DNA from: Rubrivivax sp.
Lineage (GTDB): Bacteria; Pseudomonadota; Gammaproteobacteria; Burkholderiales; Burkholderiaceae_C
NCBI GenBank assembly: GCA_027484885.1
Contig: JAIXSD010000235.1
Coordinates: forward strand, 1 to 6,542
Reading direction: 5' to 3'
DNA length: 6,542 nt
Shown here one piece after another: positions 1 through 5,105 of the stretch. A program made the translations under genes and the position numbers. Within the stretch, counting starts at the first letter, position 1. Every line of letters starts with the position of its first letter. Below the pieces are notes generated by a model that was not told the DNA's origin, ran no database searches, and was given only the letters and a program-made list of their open reading frames with translations.

Positions 1-461
1 GCCGTGCTCGCCTCCACCGGCCGGGCCTGATCCTGCCCGCTTTGCTCCGGCGCCTGCGTGGCCGGTGTCGGGTTCCAATCGCCCAGGCGCGCCGCACCGG
101 GGCCGGCCTCGCGCGGCAGCTCGGGCCGCACGCTGCCGCCATGGCGGGTCTGGCGGGCCTGGCCCACCGGGCCGGTCTGCTGCGGCGCGGTGGCACCGGG
201 CTCGCCCGAGCCGGCTTCCAAGCGTGGGCCGCGCAAGGTGACATTGATGCGACCCCAGACCCCCTCGCCCGCCGGCGCCGTGCCGCCCTGGGTGTTGCCG
301 AAGACCAGCACCAGCAAGACATGCAGCAGCAGGGCCAGAGTCAGGCACTGCTGCATGCGCGTCGGCGGCTGACGCGGCTGCTGAAGCCATGCAGCCATGG
401 CCGAGACACCGGCGCTGCGGGCCGGGGCATTCACGGTGGCAAAGGCGGGAAATCGGAGCAT
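1..461 (-). CDS. Partial single-pass membrane protein, unknown function (N-terminal part, runs off left edge)
   Basis: The frame is open on the minus strand from an ATG at 461-459 to the window edge, giving the first 153 residues. A basic and polar stretch (about 1-37) precedes one strong hydrophobic segment at about residues 38-55 (CLTLALLLHVLLVLVFGN), read as a signal anchor. After it comes GEGVWGRINVTLRG (residues 66-78), then a long Pro/Gly/Gln/Ala-rich low-complexity region. A short N-terminus, one helix and a Pro-rich periplasmic stretch is the architecture of TonB-like or envelope-spanning proteins. The C-terminal domain that would decide this lies outside the window, and no TonB box or Pro-Glu/Pro-Lys repeat is visible. 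There is no good ribosome binding site before 461. In-frame ATGs at residues 22 and 36 are alternative starts, and the latter would leave a very short cytoplasmic tail. It is divergent from the secreted-protein gene at 731. Coding status is fairly sure; function is unknown. Confidence 0.7.
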   Translation of the reverse strand, partial: MLRFPAFATVNAPARSAGVSAMAAWLQQPRQPPTRMQQCLTLALLLHVLLVLVFGNTQGGTAPAGEGVWGRINVTLRGPRLEAGSGEPGATAPQQTGPVGQARQTRHGGSVRPELPREAGPGAARLGDWNPTPATQAPEQSGQDQARPVEAST

Positions 462-575
462 TGAGGGCGGGGCGGGCAGACGTTCGCGCCCGGCAAGGCT
501 CGGCGGGGCAGGCTGAAATGTAGCGCGGCGCGCTCGGGCGCCACCTGGGGCCTGCCCGCAGTGCGCGGCAGACGC

Positions 576-591
576 ACTTCGTGAGCGAAGT
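576..591. repeat. Short inverted repeat (6-bp stem, 4-nt loop)
   Basis: ACTTCG at 576-581 and CGAAGT at 586-591 are perfect reverse complements around the loop TGAG. It sits about 140 bases upstream of the secreted-protein start, in the divergent intergenic region. It could be an operator half-site pair or a leader hairpin. A stem this short could also be chance. Confidence 0.3.
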
Positions 592-719
592 CACAAAATC
601 GGGAAAACCTGGCCCGCAGACATGGGCTGGCGCGCCGGCCGGGCGAGGACTAAGCTGCGTTCATCGCCTGGCCCCTCGCTGTGCATTGCAGCGGCGCCAG
701 TTTTGCCCTCGCCCATTGC

Positions 720-724
720 AAGGA
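720..724 (+). promoter_or_regulatory. Ribosome binding site for the small secreted protein
   Basis: AAGGA lies 6 bases before the ATG at 731. It decides that start over the longer in-frame possibilities upstream, and a clean signal peptide begins exactly there. Confidence 0.75.
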
Positions 725-730
725 ATCGCC

Positions 731-1099
731 ATGAAAACCAGCCTGCTCGCCCTCAGCCTGATCAGCCTCAGTGCCCTCTCGCACGCCGCCGCCGCGCCGC
801 AAGACAGCCCCGAAGGCCAGGCCCTGCGCAGCGAATGCGCACAGAAGTACAGCGCGGGCTACGCCGCCCGCGACGCCGCCGCCAAGTCGGACACCGACGA
901 GTACGTCTTCGTCTATCACAAGGGCCAGTACAAGGGCGAGCATGTCGCCGGTCAGGCCCTCGATTGCACCGAGCGCCAGTACGCCGCCTACCTGAACACC
1001 GTGGACCCGACCCGCGTGATGGCGGCCTACCCGACCGCCGCCGGCCGCCCCAGCATCAAAGCGCCGCGCCTGCCGCGTACCCCCTCGGTCGGCAAGTAA
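731..1099 (+). CDS. Small secreted (periplasmic) protein of unknown function
   Basis: A 122-residue protein with a typical Sec signal peptide: MKTS, a hydrophobic core (about residues 5-17), then SHAAAA with likely cleavage near residues 21-22. The mature part of about 100 residues contains exactly two cysteines, C36 and C79, which could form one disulfide in the periplasm. It is rich in Tyr, Ala and charged residues, with a central YVFVYHKGQYKGEH segment (58-71) and a basic Pro-rich tail. I do not recognise the family and see no heme, metal or catalytic motif. The same frame stays open upstream, but the AAGGA site and the signal peptide fix the start at 731. It converges on sorB with a 25-base gap containing a strong hairpin, so it is a separate transcription unit. 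Whether it has any part in sulfite metabolism cannot be told from the sequence. Confidence 0.85.
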   Translation: MKTSLLALSLISLSALSHAAAAPQDSPEGQALRSECAQKYSAGYAARDAAAKSDTDEYVFVYHKGQYKGEHVAGQALDCTERQYAAYLNTVDPTRVMAAYPTAAGRPSIKAPRLPRTPSVGK

Positions 1100-1116
1100 G
1101 CCGCCAGGCCGCCGGC

Positions 1117-1136
1117 CGCAGCCCTCAGGGGCTGCG
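1117..1136. terminator. Hairpin between convergent genes, possible bidirectional terminator
   Basis: CGCAGCCC at 1117-1124 pairs perfectly with GGGCTGCG at 1129-1136 around a TCAG loop, an 8-bp GC-rich stem. It lies 18 bases past the secreted-protein stop and overlaps the end of sorB, whose TGA is in the loop. There is no T-tract on either side, so classic intrinsic termination is not shown. Position and stem strength are the only support. Confidence 0.4.
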
Positions 1137-1484
1137 CGGTGCGCCGCCCGAGGCCCGTGACACGAACACGGCCAGGGCCTCGATATCGGCCGCGCTGAGC
1201 TTGTCGGCGAAGCTGGGCATGGCGCCCAGGCCGGCGCGCAAGACCTTGCGCACCCGCTCGGCATCGGGCTTGAGCTCATCGAGCACCGGCCCGACCTGCC
1301 CCTCCGAGCCGGCCGCCGCCAGTGTGTGGCACACGGCGCAGGCCGGCTGGGTCTGGGTGAACAAGGCCTTGCCGCGCGCCATCTGCTGCGCGTCGTCCGC
1401 GGCCAGCGCCAGTGGCACGGCGGCCAGGCCGCCGATCAAAACCAGCCCGGCGCGCAACTCAGGCCACCGTGATGGTGACGGCAT
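1125..1484 (-). CDS. sorB: SorB, mono-heme c-type cytochrome subunit of sulfite dehydrogenase
   Basis: A 119-residue exported cytochrome c that accepts electrons from the molybdenum centre of SorA and passes them towards the respiratory chain. The N-terminus has a Sec signal peptide (hydrophobic about 12-28, AAVPLALAADD, cleavage near residue 28). The single heme site is CAVCH, with C49 and C52 binding heme and H53 as proximal ligand. M89 in GLGAMPSF is the expected distal ligand, and the C-terminal helix DIEALAVFV is typical of class I cytochrome c. Its size and position directly after sorA match SorB. The ATG at 1484 makes a 26-base overlap with the sorA end, implying translational coupling, but has a poor ribosome binding site. 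A TTG at 1457-1455 (residue 10), just after the sorA stop, has GGTGG 6 bases before it and gives a tidier signal peptide. The start is therefore uncertain and the identity is not. Confidence 0.9.
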   Translation of the reverse strand: MPSPSRWPELRAGLVLIGGLAAVPLALAADDAQQMARGKALFTQTQPACAVCHTLAAAGSEGQVGPVLDELKPDAERVRKVLRAGLGAMPSFADKLSAADIEALAVFVSRASGGAPRSP

Positions 1485-2670
1485 GGTCGCGCCAGCTGTT
1501 GTTGTTGTAGCCGCTGAGGTTCTCCTCGCGCAGCTCGGCCTGCACCTGGCCCTTGGCATCGGTGGCACGGCTGGCCAGGGTGTAGCTGCCCGCGGGCAGG
1601 CGCACCGACAGCACGAACTGGCGCCAGGCGAAGCGGCCCAGATCGGGGCCGACCAGGCGGGCGGGATACCAGTTCTTGCCACCGTCCACCGAGACCTCGA
1701 CGCCCTGGATCGCCTGCGTGCCACCAAAGGCCACGCCGTGGATTTGCACCAGGCCTTCCTTGACCGGGCCGGTCTCGGGCAGGGGGCCGTTGATCCAGGA
1801 CTTGACGCCCATCTCCAGCACCGAGGGCTGGTCCGGCGCGGCCTTGGCGCCGGCCGGCGTCATGCGGTAGCCGTGCGACATGATGCGGGCCTTGGACTCC
1901 TGGGCCGTGAAAGCCAGGCTCTTGACGTACTTGATGTTGTTCACGCCCTGGTAGCCGGGCACGATCAGGCGCAGCGGGCCGCCGTGGGCCAGGCTCAGGG
2001 GCTCGCCGTTCATTTCCCAGGCCAGCAGCGCGTCTTCGAGGGCCTTGATGGGCACCGAGCGCTCGACGATGACCGAGGCCGGGTCCACGCCCTCGGGCAG
2101 CTTTTCACCGCCGGTGCCGGTGATGTAGAGCATGCCGTCGGCCAGGCCGCCGAGCGCCGTCACCACATTGCGCAGCGGCACGCCGCTCCACAGCACGCAG
2201 CCGGCGGCGCCCACCGTCCAGGGTGTGCCGCTGGGCTTGCTGGGGAAGAAGCCGCGGCCATTGCCCGAGCACTGGATGACGGTGGCCACGGTTTCCAGGC
2301 CCAGGGTCTTGAGTTCGGCCAGGCGCAGGCTGCGCGGGTTCTTGACGCCGTCCACCGACAGGGTCCAGGCGTCGCGGTCTTCGAGGATGGCAGCGTCCGG
2401 TGCCGGCAAGTTGTTGCGAATGTAGAGCTGCGAGGCCGGCGTGATGACGCTGGTGCCAAAGGCCGAGCGGCGCGTCTCCAGCGTGCTGCTGCTGTGCTGG
2501 ATCAGCTGGGCGGCGTTCTTCCACGCGGCATAGGCCGGCAAAGGCTTGGCGGCAGCCGCAGCCGGCCCCATCCAGCTGCCCAGGCCGACGGCGCCGAGGG
2601 CCGAGGCGGTGCCGGTCAGCCATTGGCGGCGGGCATGGAGGGGGGCGGAGGGGTTCTTCTTCATGCTCAT
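1459..2670 (-). CDS. sorA: SorA, molybdopterin-dependent sulfite dehydrogenase catalytic subunit
   Basis: A 403-residue periplasmic enzyme of the sulfite oxidase family, oxidising sulfite to sulfate and feeding electrons to SorB. The N-terminus carries a twin-arginine export signal (R14-R15 in HARRQWLTG, then a mild hydrophobic stretch ending in AAAAAK near residue 41). This fits an enzyme that is loaded with cofactor before export. The catalytic domain (about 80-270) has YIRNN (83-87), the molybdenum-ligand cysteine C134 in VIQCSGNGRGFF, PSGTPW (146-151) and GGPLRLIVPGYQGVNNIKYVK (230-250). The C-terminal dimerisation domain (about 290-395) has the family's VEVSVDGGKNWYPA. The close relative SoxC is less likely because a mono-heme cytochrome follows directly and no sox genes are seen. 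The ATG at 2670 is chosen over an upstream in-frame start at 2754 because GGGAGA lies 7 bases before it and the Tat signal is then near the N-terminus. Confidence 0.93.
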   Translation of the reverse strand: MSMKKNPSAPLHARRQWLTGTASALGAVGLGSWMGPAAAAAKPLPAYAAWKNAAQLIQHSSSTLETRRSAFGTSVITPASQLYIRNNLPAPDAAILEDRDAWTLSVDGVKNPRSLRLAELKTLGLETVATVIQCSGNGRGFFPSKPSGTPWTVGAAGCVLWSGVPLRNVVTALGGLADGMLYITGTGGEKLPEGVDPASVIVERSVPIKALEDALLAWEMNGEPLSLAHGGPLRLIVPGYQGVNNIKYVKSLAFTAQESKARIMSHGYRMTPAGAKAAPDQPSVLEMGVKSWINGPLPETGPVKEGLVQIHGVAFGGTQAIQGVEVSVDGGKNWYPARLVGPDLGRFAWRQFVLSVRLPAGSYTLASRATDAKGQVQAELREENLSGYNNNSWRDHAVTITVA

Positions 2671-2677
2671 GCGATCG

Positions 2678-2683
2678 TCTCCC
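2678..2683 (-). promoter_or_regulatory. Ribosome binding site for sorA
   Basis: On the minus strand GGGAGA ends 7 bases before the ATG at 2670. It selects this start over the longer frame beginning at 2754. Confidence 0.7.
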
Positions 2684-2786
2684 GGGGGTGCGTTTTTGGA
2701 GGGAAGTTGGGGCGAAAGAACAGACTCTGAAATGACAACTCGAAACCGGCGCATCGTTGTTCTTGCAAGCGAGCCATTCTGGGGGC

Positions 2787-2802
2787 TGGCGGCTGGGTTG
2801 CC
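2787..2802 (+). promoter_or_regulatory. Candidate sigma-54 (-24/-12) promoter towards the SBP-rhodanese gene
   Basis: TGGC at 2787-2790 and TTGC at 2798-2801 are separated by 7 bases, so the invariant GG and GC of the sigma-54 consensus have the correct 10-base gap. The middle ACR of the consensus is not matched. Transcription would start near 2813, leaving a leader of about 190 bases before the gene at 3000. In GC-rich DNA such a match can occur by chance. Confidence 0.35.
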
Positions 2803-2913
2803 GCTCAGGATATAGCCCTAGAGGGCGACGCGCGCCCATTCTGCATTCGACTCTGTGACGACATGAAATACGGGCACACTTCAGTCTGCGGGCCACCGAG
2901 CCCATGGTCAGGA

Positions 2914-2936
2914 CATTGCCATCGGGAGGGGCAATG
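2914..2936 (+). repeat. Inverted repeat in the leader of the SBP-rhodanese gene
   Basis: CATTGCC at 2914-2920 and GGCAATG at 2930-2936 are perfect reverse complements around a 9-base loop that contains GGGAGG. The hairpin would lie about 64 bases upstream of the ATG at 3000. A second, weaker pair (TCCGG 2954-2958 and CCGGA 2968-2972) follows. They may be an operator or an RNA structure. No known riboswitch was recognised. Confidence 0.4.
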
Positions 2937-2984
2937 CGCCACTTGCGGTCTGATCCGGGCCCAGATTCCGGACGGGCATGTTTT

Positions 2985-2990
2985 GGAGAG
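2985..2990 (+). promoter_or_regulatory. Ribosome binding site for the SBP-rhodanese gene
   Basis: GGAGAG lies 9 bases before the ATG at 3000. It supports this start over an in-frame ATG at 2904, as does the signal peptide that begins there. Confidence 0.7.
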
Positions 2991-2999
2991 AACCACCCG

Positions 3000-4178
3000 A
3001 TGTCGAAGAAGAACTCGCTTGCAATCATGGTGCGCAGCAGTTTGCTGCTGGGCCTGTGTGCCCACGGTGTCGTCCAGGCCGGCCTGAGCGCCGTCGTGGC
3101 CGTGGAACCCACGGCCCGCAAGGCCAGCTACAGCATCCACTACAGCGCCCTGGACGCGGCCCTCAGCCGCGCCGCCGCCCAGCCGGTGTCGGCCTCGGCC
3201 AGCGAGGACATGGCCGATGTCATGCGCGCCACCCGCAGCGCCGGCTTTGACATCTTCATCGGCCCAGCCCAGGTGGCGGCCTCGGCCTTGCACCGCGGCT
3301 ACGAGCTGGTCGGCGCCACCCAGGCGTCCGAGCCGTTTTTGCTGGTGGTGCGCAAGGAAGTGAGCGACATCCCGGGCCTCAAGACCCGGCGCATCTATTT
3401 GCCGCAGCAGGATTCGATCTACACCTATATGGCACGCGGTCTGCTCAACCAGGGCGGCCTGTCCATGCAGGACATGAAAGTGGCGCATGAGCGCTTTCCG
3501 CAAGCCGGCTTGACGGCCCTGATGCTGGGCGCCGCCGACGCCACCGTGGTGACGGCCAGCGAATGGAATGAATGGTCGGCGCAGAACCCGCAGATCGGCC
3601 GCGTGCTGGCCAAGAGCGAGGGCGTGCCGGCCGGCCTGAGCGTGGTGCTCAAGAAAGACCTGCCCGCCGATGTGCGCGGCCGGCTGAGCAGCTTCTTCAA
3701 CGCACCGCCCGCCGCCGTGGGCCTGCCGGCCACCAAGTTCAAGCCGGAGGGCAGCGAGTACAAGCGCGTCTCGGAGCTGGGCCTGTTCACGCCGACCAGC
3801 CTGCCCGGCGTCACCCGCGTCAGCGCGCGCGAGGCGCAGAAGCTGCAAGGCCAGGGCGCCCTGCTGGTGGACACGCGCACCGAGAAGGAGTTCCAGGCCC
3901 GCCGCATCCCCGGTGCGGTCTGGGCGCCCTACATCGAGAAAAGCCTGAAGGACATTGCCTTCAACGCGGCGCAAGATGACTTCAGCGCCCTGGCCAAGGT
4001 GGACAAGCTGGACGTCAACCGCGCCGTCATCTTTGCCTGCAATGGCGCGGAATGCTGGAAGTCGTACAAGGCCGCACGCGTGGCCCAGCAAAAAGGCTTC
4101 AAGAAGGTGCACTGGCTGCGCGGCGGCCTGCCCGAATGGGAGGCCGAAGGCCTGCCGGTGCAGAACGCAGCGCCCTGA
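3000..4178 (+). CDS. Exported PhnD-like solute-binding domain fused to a C-terminal rhodanese (sulfurtransferase)
   Basis: A 392-residue periplasmic protein. A Sec signal peptide (MSKKN, hydrophobic about 7-25, cleavage near VQA at 27) is followed by a PhnD/SsuA-type binding domain (about 40-235). Its markers are FDIFIGPAQ (83-91), GYELVGA, LLVVRKE (114-120), a hinge near RRIYLPQQDS, ALMLGAADATVV (173-184) and a closing DLPADVRGRLSSFF. A rhodanese domain follows (about 268-388): VDTRTEKEFQARRIPGA (290-306), the active loop FACNGAECWKSYKAA (345-359) with predicted catalytic C347, and GGLPEWEAEGLPV at the end. Rhodaneses transfer sulfane sulfur from donors such as thiosulfate to an acceptor. 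The loop is the CNGxxCWKS variant, with C352 where classic rhodaneses carry Arg. Divergent placement beside sorAB suggests that sulfite released by sulfur transfer is oxidised by SorAB. The fused domain may bind the sulfur donor or sense it, but its ligand is unknown. Both domains are in one unbroken frame. Confidence 0.88.
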   Translation: MSKKNSLAIMVRSSLLLGLCAHGVVQAGLSAVVAVEPTARKASYSIHYSALDAALSRAAAQPVSASASEDMADVMRATRSAGFDIFIGPAQVAASALHRGYELVGATQASEPFLLVVRKEVSDIPGLKTRRIYLPQQDSIYTYMARGLLNQGGLSMQDMKVAHERFPQAGLTALMLGAADATVVTASEWNEWSAQNPQIGRVLAKSEGVPAGLSVVLKKDLPADVRGRLSSFFNAPPAAVGLPATKFKPEGSEYKRVSELGLFTPTSLPGVTRVSAREAQKLQGQGALLVDTRTEKEFQARRIPGAVWAPYIEKSLKDIAFNAAQDDFSALAKVDKLDVNRAVIFACNGAECWKSYKAARVAQQKGFKKVHWLRGGLPEWEAEGLPVQNAAP

Positions 4179-4179
4179 A

Positions 4180-4192
4180 GGGCCGCCGGCCC
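4180..4192. terminator. Small GC hairpin between convergent genes
   Basis: GGGCC (4180-4184) and GGCCC (4188-4192) flank a GCC loop, within the 20-base gap between the convergent stops at 4178 and 4199. The stem is only 5 bp and there is no T-tract. Location is the main reason to list it. Confidence 0.25.
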
Positions 4193-4198
4193 CGCGGC

Positions 4199-5029
4199 TC
4201 AGTCAAGGCCGTAGCGGCGCCGGATCTCGCGCAGCACGCCGCGCGCTTCCAGCCGGCCCAGCGCCTGATCCAGCAGCTGGGCTTCGGCTTCGCTGACGCT
4301 TTTTTCACTCAGCATGAAGGCCACCGGCGCGCGCACCGTGCCAAAGGGCATGAGCTGCAGCACCATGTCCTGCTGCCGGGCCAGGTCCAGCAGCGAGGCC
4401 ACATCGCCGAGGATCAGCGGCGCGCGCTGGCGCTGCAACATGGCCACGCCTTTGCCATGGGTCTCGAACAGCTCCAGCAAGCCCGCCTCGCGCAAAGGCG
4501 CGCGCCAGGGCTCGAAGTCAGGCCCCAGACGCCCGGCATTGAGCACCAGCAAGGGCGTGCGGGTGCGCAGCACATCCTCGAAGCTGCTCAAGCGCGCCGC
4601 CGGTGCCGGCAGCTCGCGGCCTTGCAGGCTGCGCAGGGCCAGCACGCCCAGCACCTCGTCACGGTAGCTGCGGGTGTAGCGCGCGCCCGGCGCCGGCGGG
4701 CTCTTGGGCGTGGCGGCCAGGATCAGATCGATCTCGCCCTCTTGCAGCTGCATGAGCCGGCGGCGGCGCGGCAGCGGGTCCACCCACTGCAGGCGGCAGC
4801 CGGTTTCGTTCATCAGCGCCTGCAGGATCTCAAAGTCCAGGCCGCTGTGCTGACCGCTCTCATGGTTGACCAGATACGGCGGCCAGCTCGCGCGGGTAAT
4901 GCGCAGGGCGTGGCGGCAGCCCGCAGCCCAAGCTGTGCTCATAGCCCACAGGAGCAGCAGACACAGCGCCACCGAACGGCGATGAGGGCGGGATGGAGCG
5001 AGACAGTTCACGAGCGGAGCAACCGGCAT
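4199..5029 (-). CDS. Periplasmic solute-binding protein, family 3 (SBP_bac_3-like), orphan
   Basis: A 276-residue exported protein of the amino-acid-type ABC binding-protein fold. A signal peptide (HRRSVALCLLLLWAMSTAWA, cleavage near residue 35-36) precedes RITRASWPPYLVN (43-55), the usual first strand with the Pro-Pro-Tyr motif. GLDFEILQALMNETGCRLQWV (63-83) and LQEGEIDLILAATP (95-108) follow, and the end is LGRLEARGVLREIRRRYGLD. C38 and C78 could form a disulfide. Where relatives usually have T-P-x-R, with Arg binding the ligand carboxylate, this protein has TPKSPPAPGARYTRSY, so the ligand may not be a standard amino acid. The ATG at 5029 is chosen because it gives a normal-length signal peptide. 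An in-frame ATG at 5068 would add 13 residues, and neither has a clear ribosome binding site. It follows the gene at 5106-5882 by 76 bases, probably in one operon. No permease or ATPase is in view. Confidence 0.85.
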   Translation of the reverse strand: MPVAPLVNCLAPSRPHRRSVALCLLLLWAMSTAWAAGCRHALRITRASWPPYLVNHESGQHSGLDFEILQALMNETGCRLQWVDPLPRRRRLMQLQEGEIDLILAATPKSPPAPGARYTRSYRDEVLGVLALRSLQGRELPAPAARLSSFEDVLRTRTPLLVLNAGRLGPDFEPWRAPLREAGLLELFETHGKGVAMLQRQRAPLILGDVASLLDLARQQDMVLQLMPFGTVRAPVAFMLSEKSVSEAEAQLLDQALGRLEARGVLREIRRRYGLD

Positions 5030-5105
5030 CAAAAACGCTGAGCACCGGGCCAGCGATGCCTGGACCATAACGCAAAGCCGCCCGAACGGGGCTGGGCGCA
5101 GACCC

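Larger units (their letters stand above)
462..730. other. Divergent intergenic region between the left-edge membrane protein and the small secreted protein
   Basis: These 269 bases hold no convincing gene. They must contain the promoters of both flanking divergent genes, but I see no clear -35/-10 pair in either direction. A small hairpin at 576-591 is the only clear structure, apart from the ribosome binding site of the plus-strand gene at its right end. Confidence 0.5.
2671..2999. promoter_or_regulatory. Divergent control region between sorAB and the SBP-rhodanese gene
   Basis: These 329 bases contain no convincing gene and are visibly less GC-rich in places (2720-2770) than the flanking genes. 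They hold both ribosome binding sites, a sigma-54-like element (2787-2802, plus strand), an 8-bp palindrome CTTGCAAG (2762-2769), and two inverted repeats in the probable plus-strand leader (2914-2936 and 2954-2972). The 7-mer GACTCTG occurs twice, at 2723 and 2849. I see no good sigma-70 promoter for sorA. Shared control of the two divergent units is an inference from the layout. Confidence 0.6.

Noticed and set aside
42..464. A 140-codon open frame on the plus strand at the left edge
   Set aside because: It is Arg/Ala/Gly-rich with no motif. The minus strand encodes a membrane segment followed by an ordered-looking segment, which is more convincing.
622..2730. A 702-codon open frame on the plus strand, opposite sorAB
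   Set aside because: Its product is a repetitive Arg/Ala/Gly/His-rich sequence with no domain, and it overlaps the plainly recognisable sorA, sorB and the secreted-protein gene. It is a GC-bias shadow.
2671..2754. A longer sorA beginning at 2754 with 28 extra residues
   Set aside because: The extension would bury the Tat signal far from the N-terminus. The ATG at 2670 has GGGAGA at good spacing.
2771..2790. A possible sigma-54 site on the minus strand towards sorA (TGGCTCGCTTGC)
   Set aside because: The spacing between GG and GC is 7 bases rather than the required 10.
2723..2855. The repeated 7-mer GACTCTG at 2723 and 2849 as regulator binding sites
   Set aside because: Two copies of a 7-mer 126 bases apart, with only loose flanking similarity, are too weak to call.
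2805..4112. A 435-codon open frame on the minus strand, opposite the SBP-rhodanese gene
   Set aside because: The opposite strand encodes two recognisable domains with a ribosome binding site and signal peptide. This frame has only low-complexity His/Ala/Gly/Arg sequence.
4052..5041. A 329-codon open frame on the plus strand, opposite the first binding protein
   Set aside because: It is Gln/Ala/Arg-rich with no domain, and it overlaps both the rhodanese end and the antisense binding-protein gene, which has clear family motifs.
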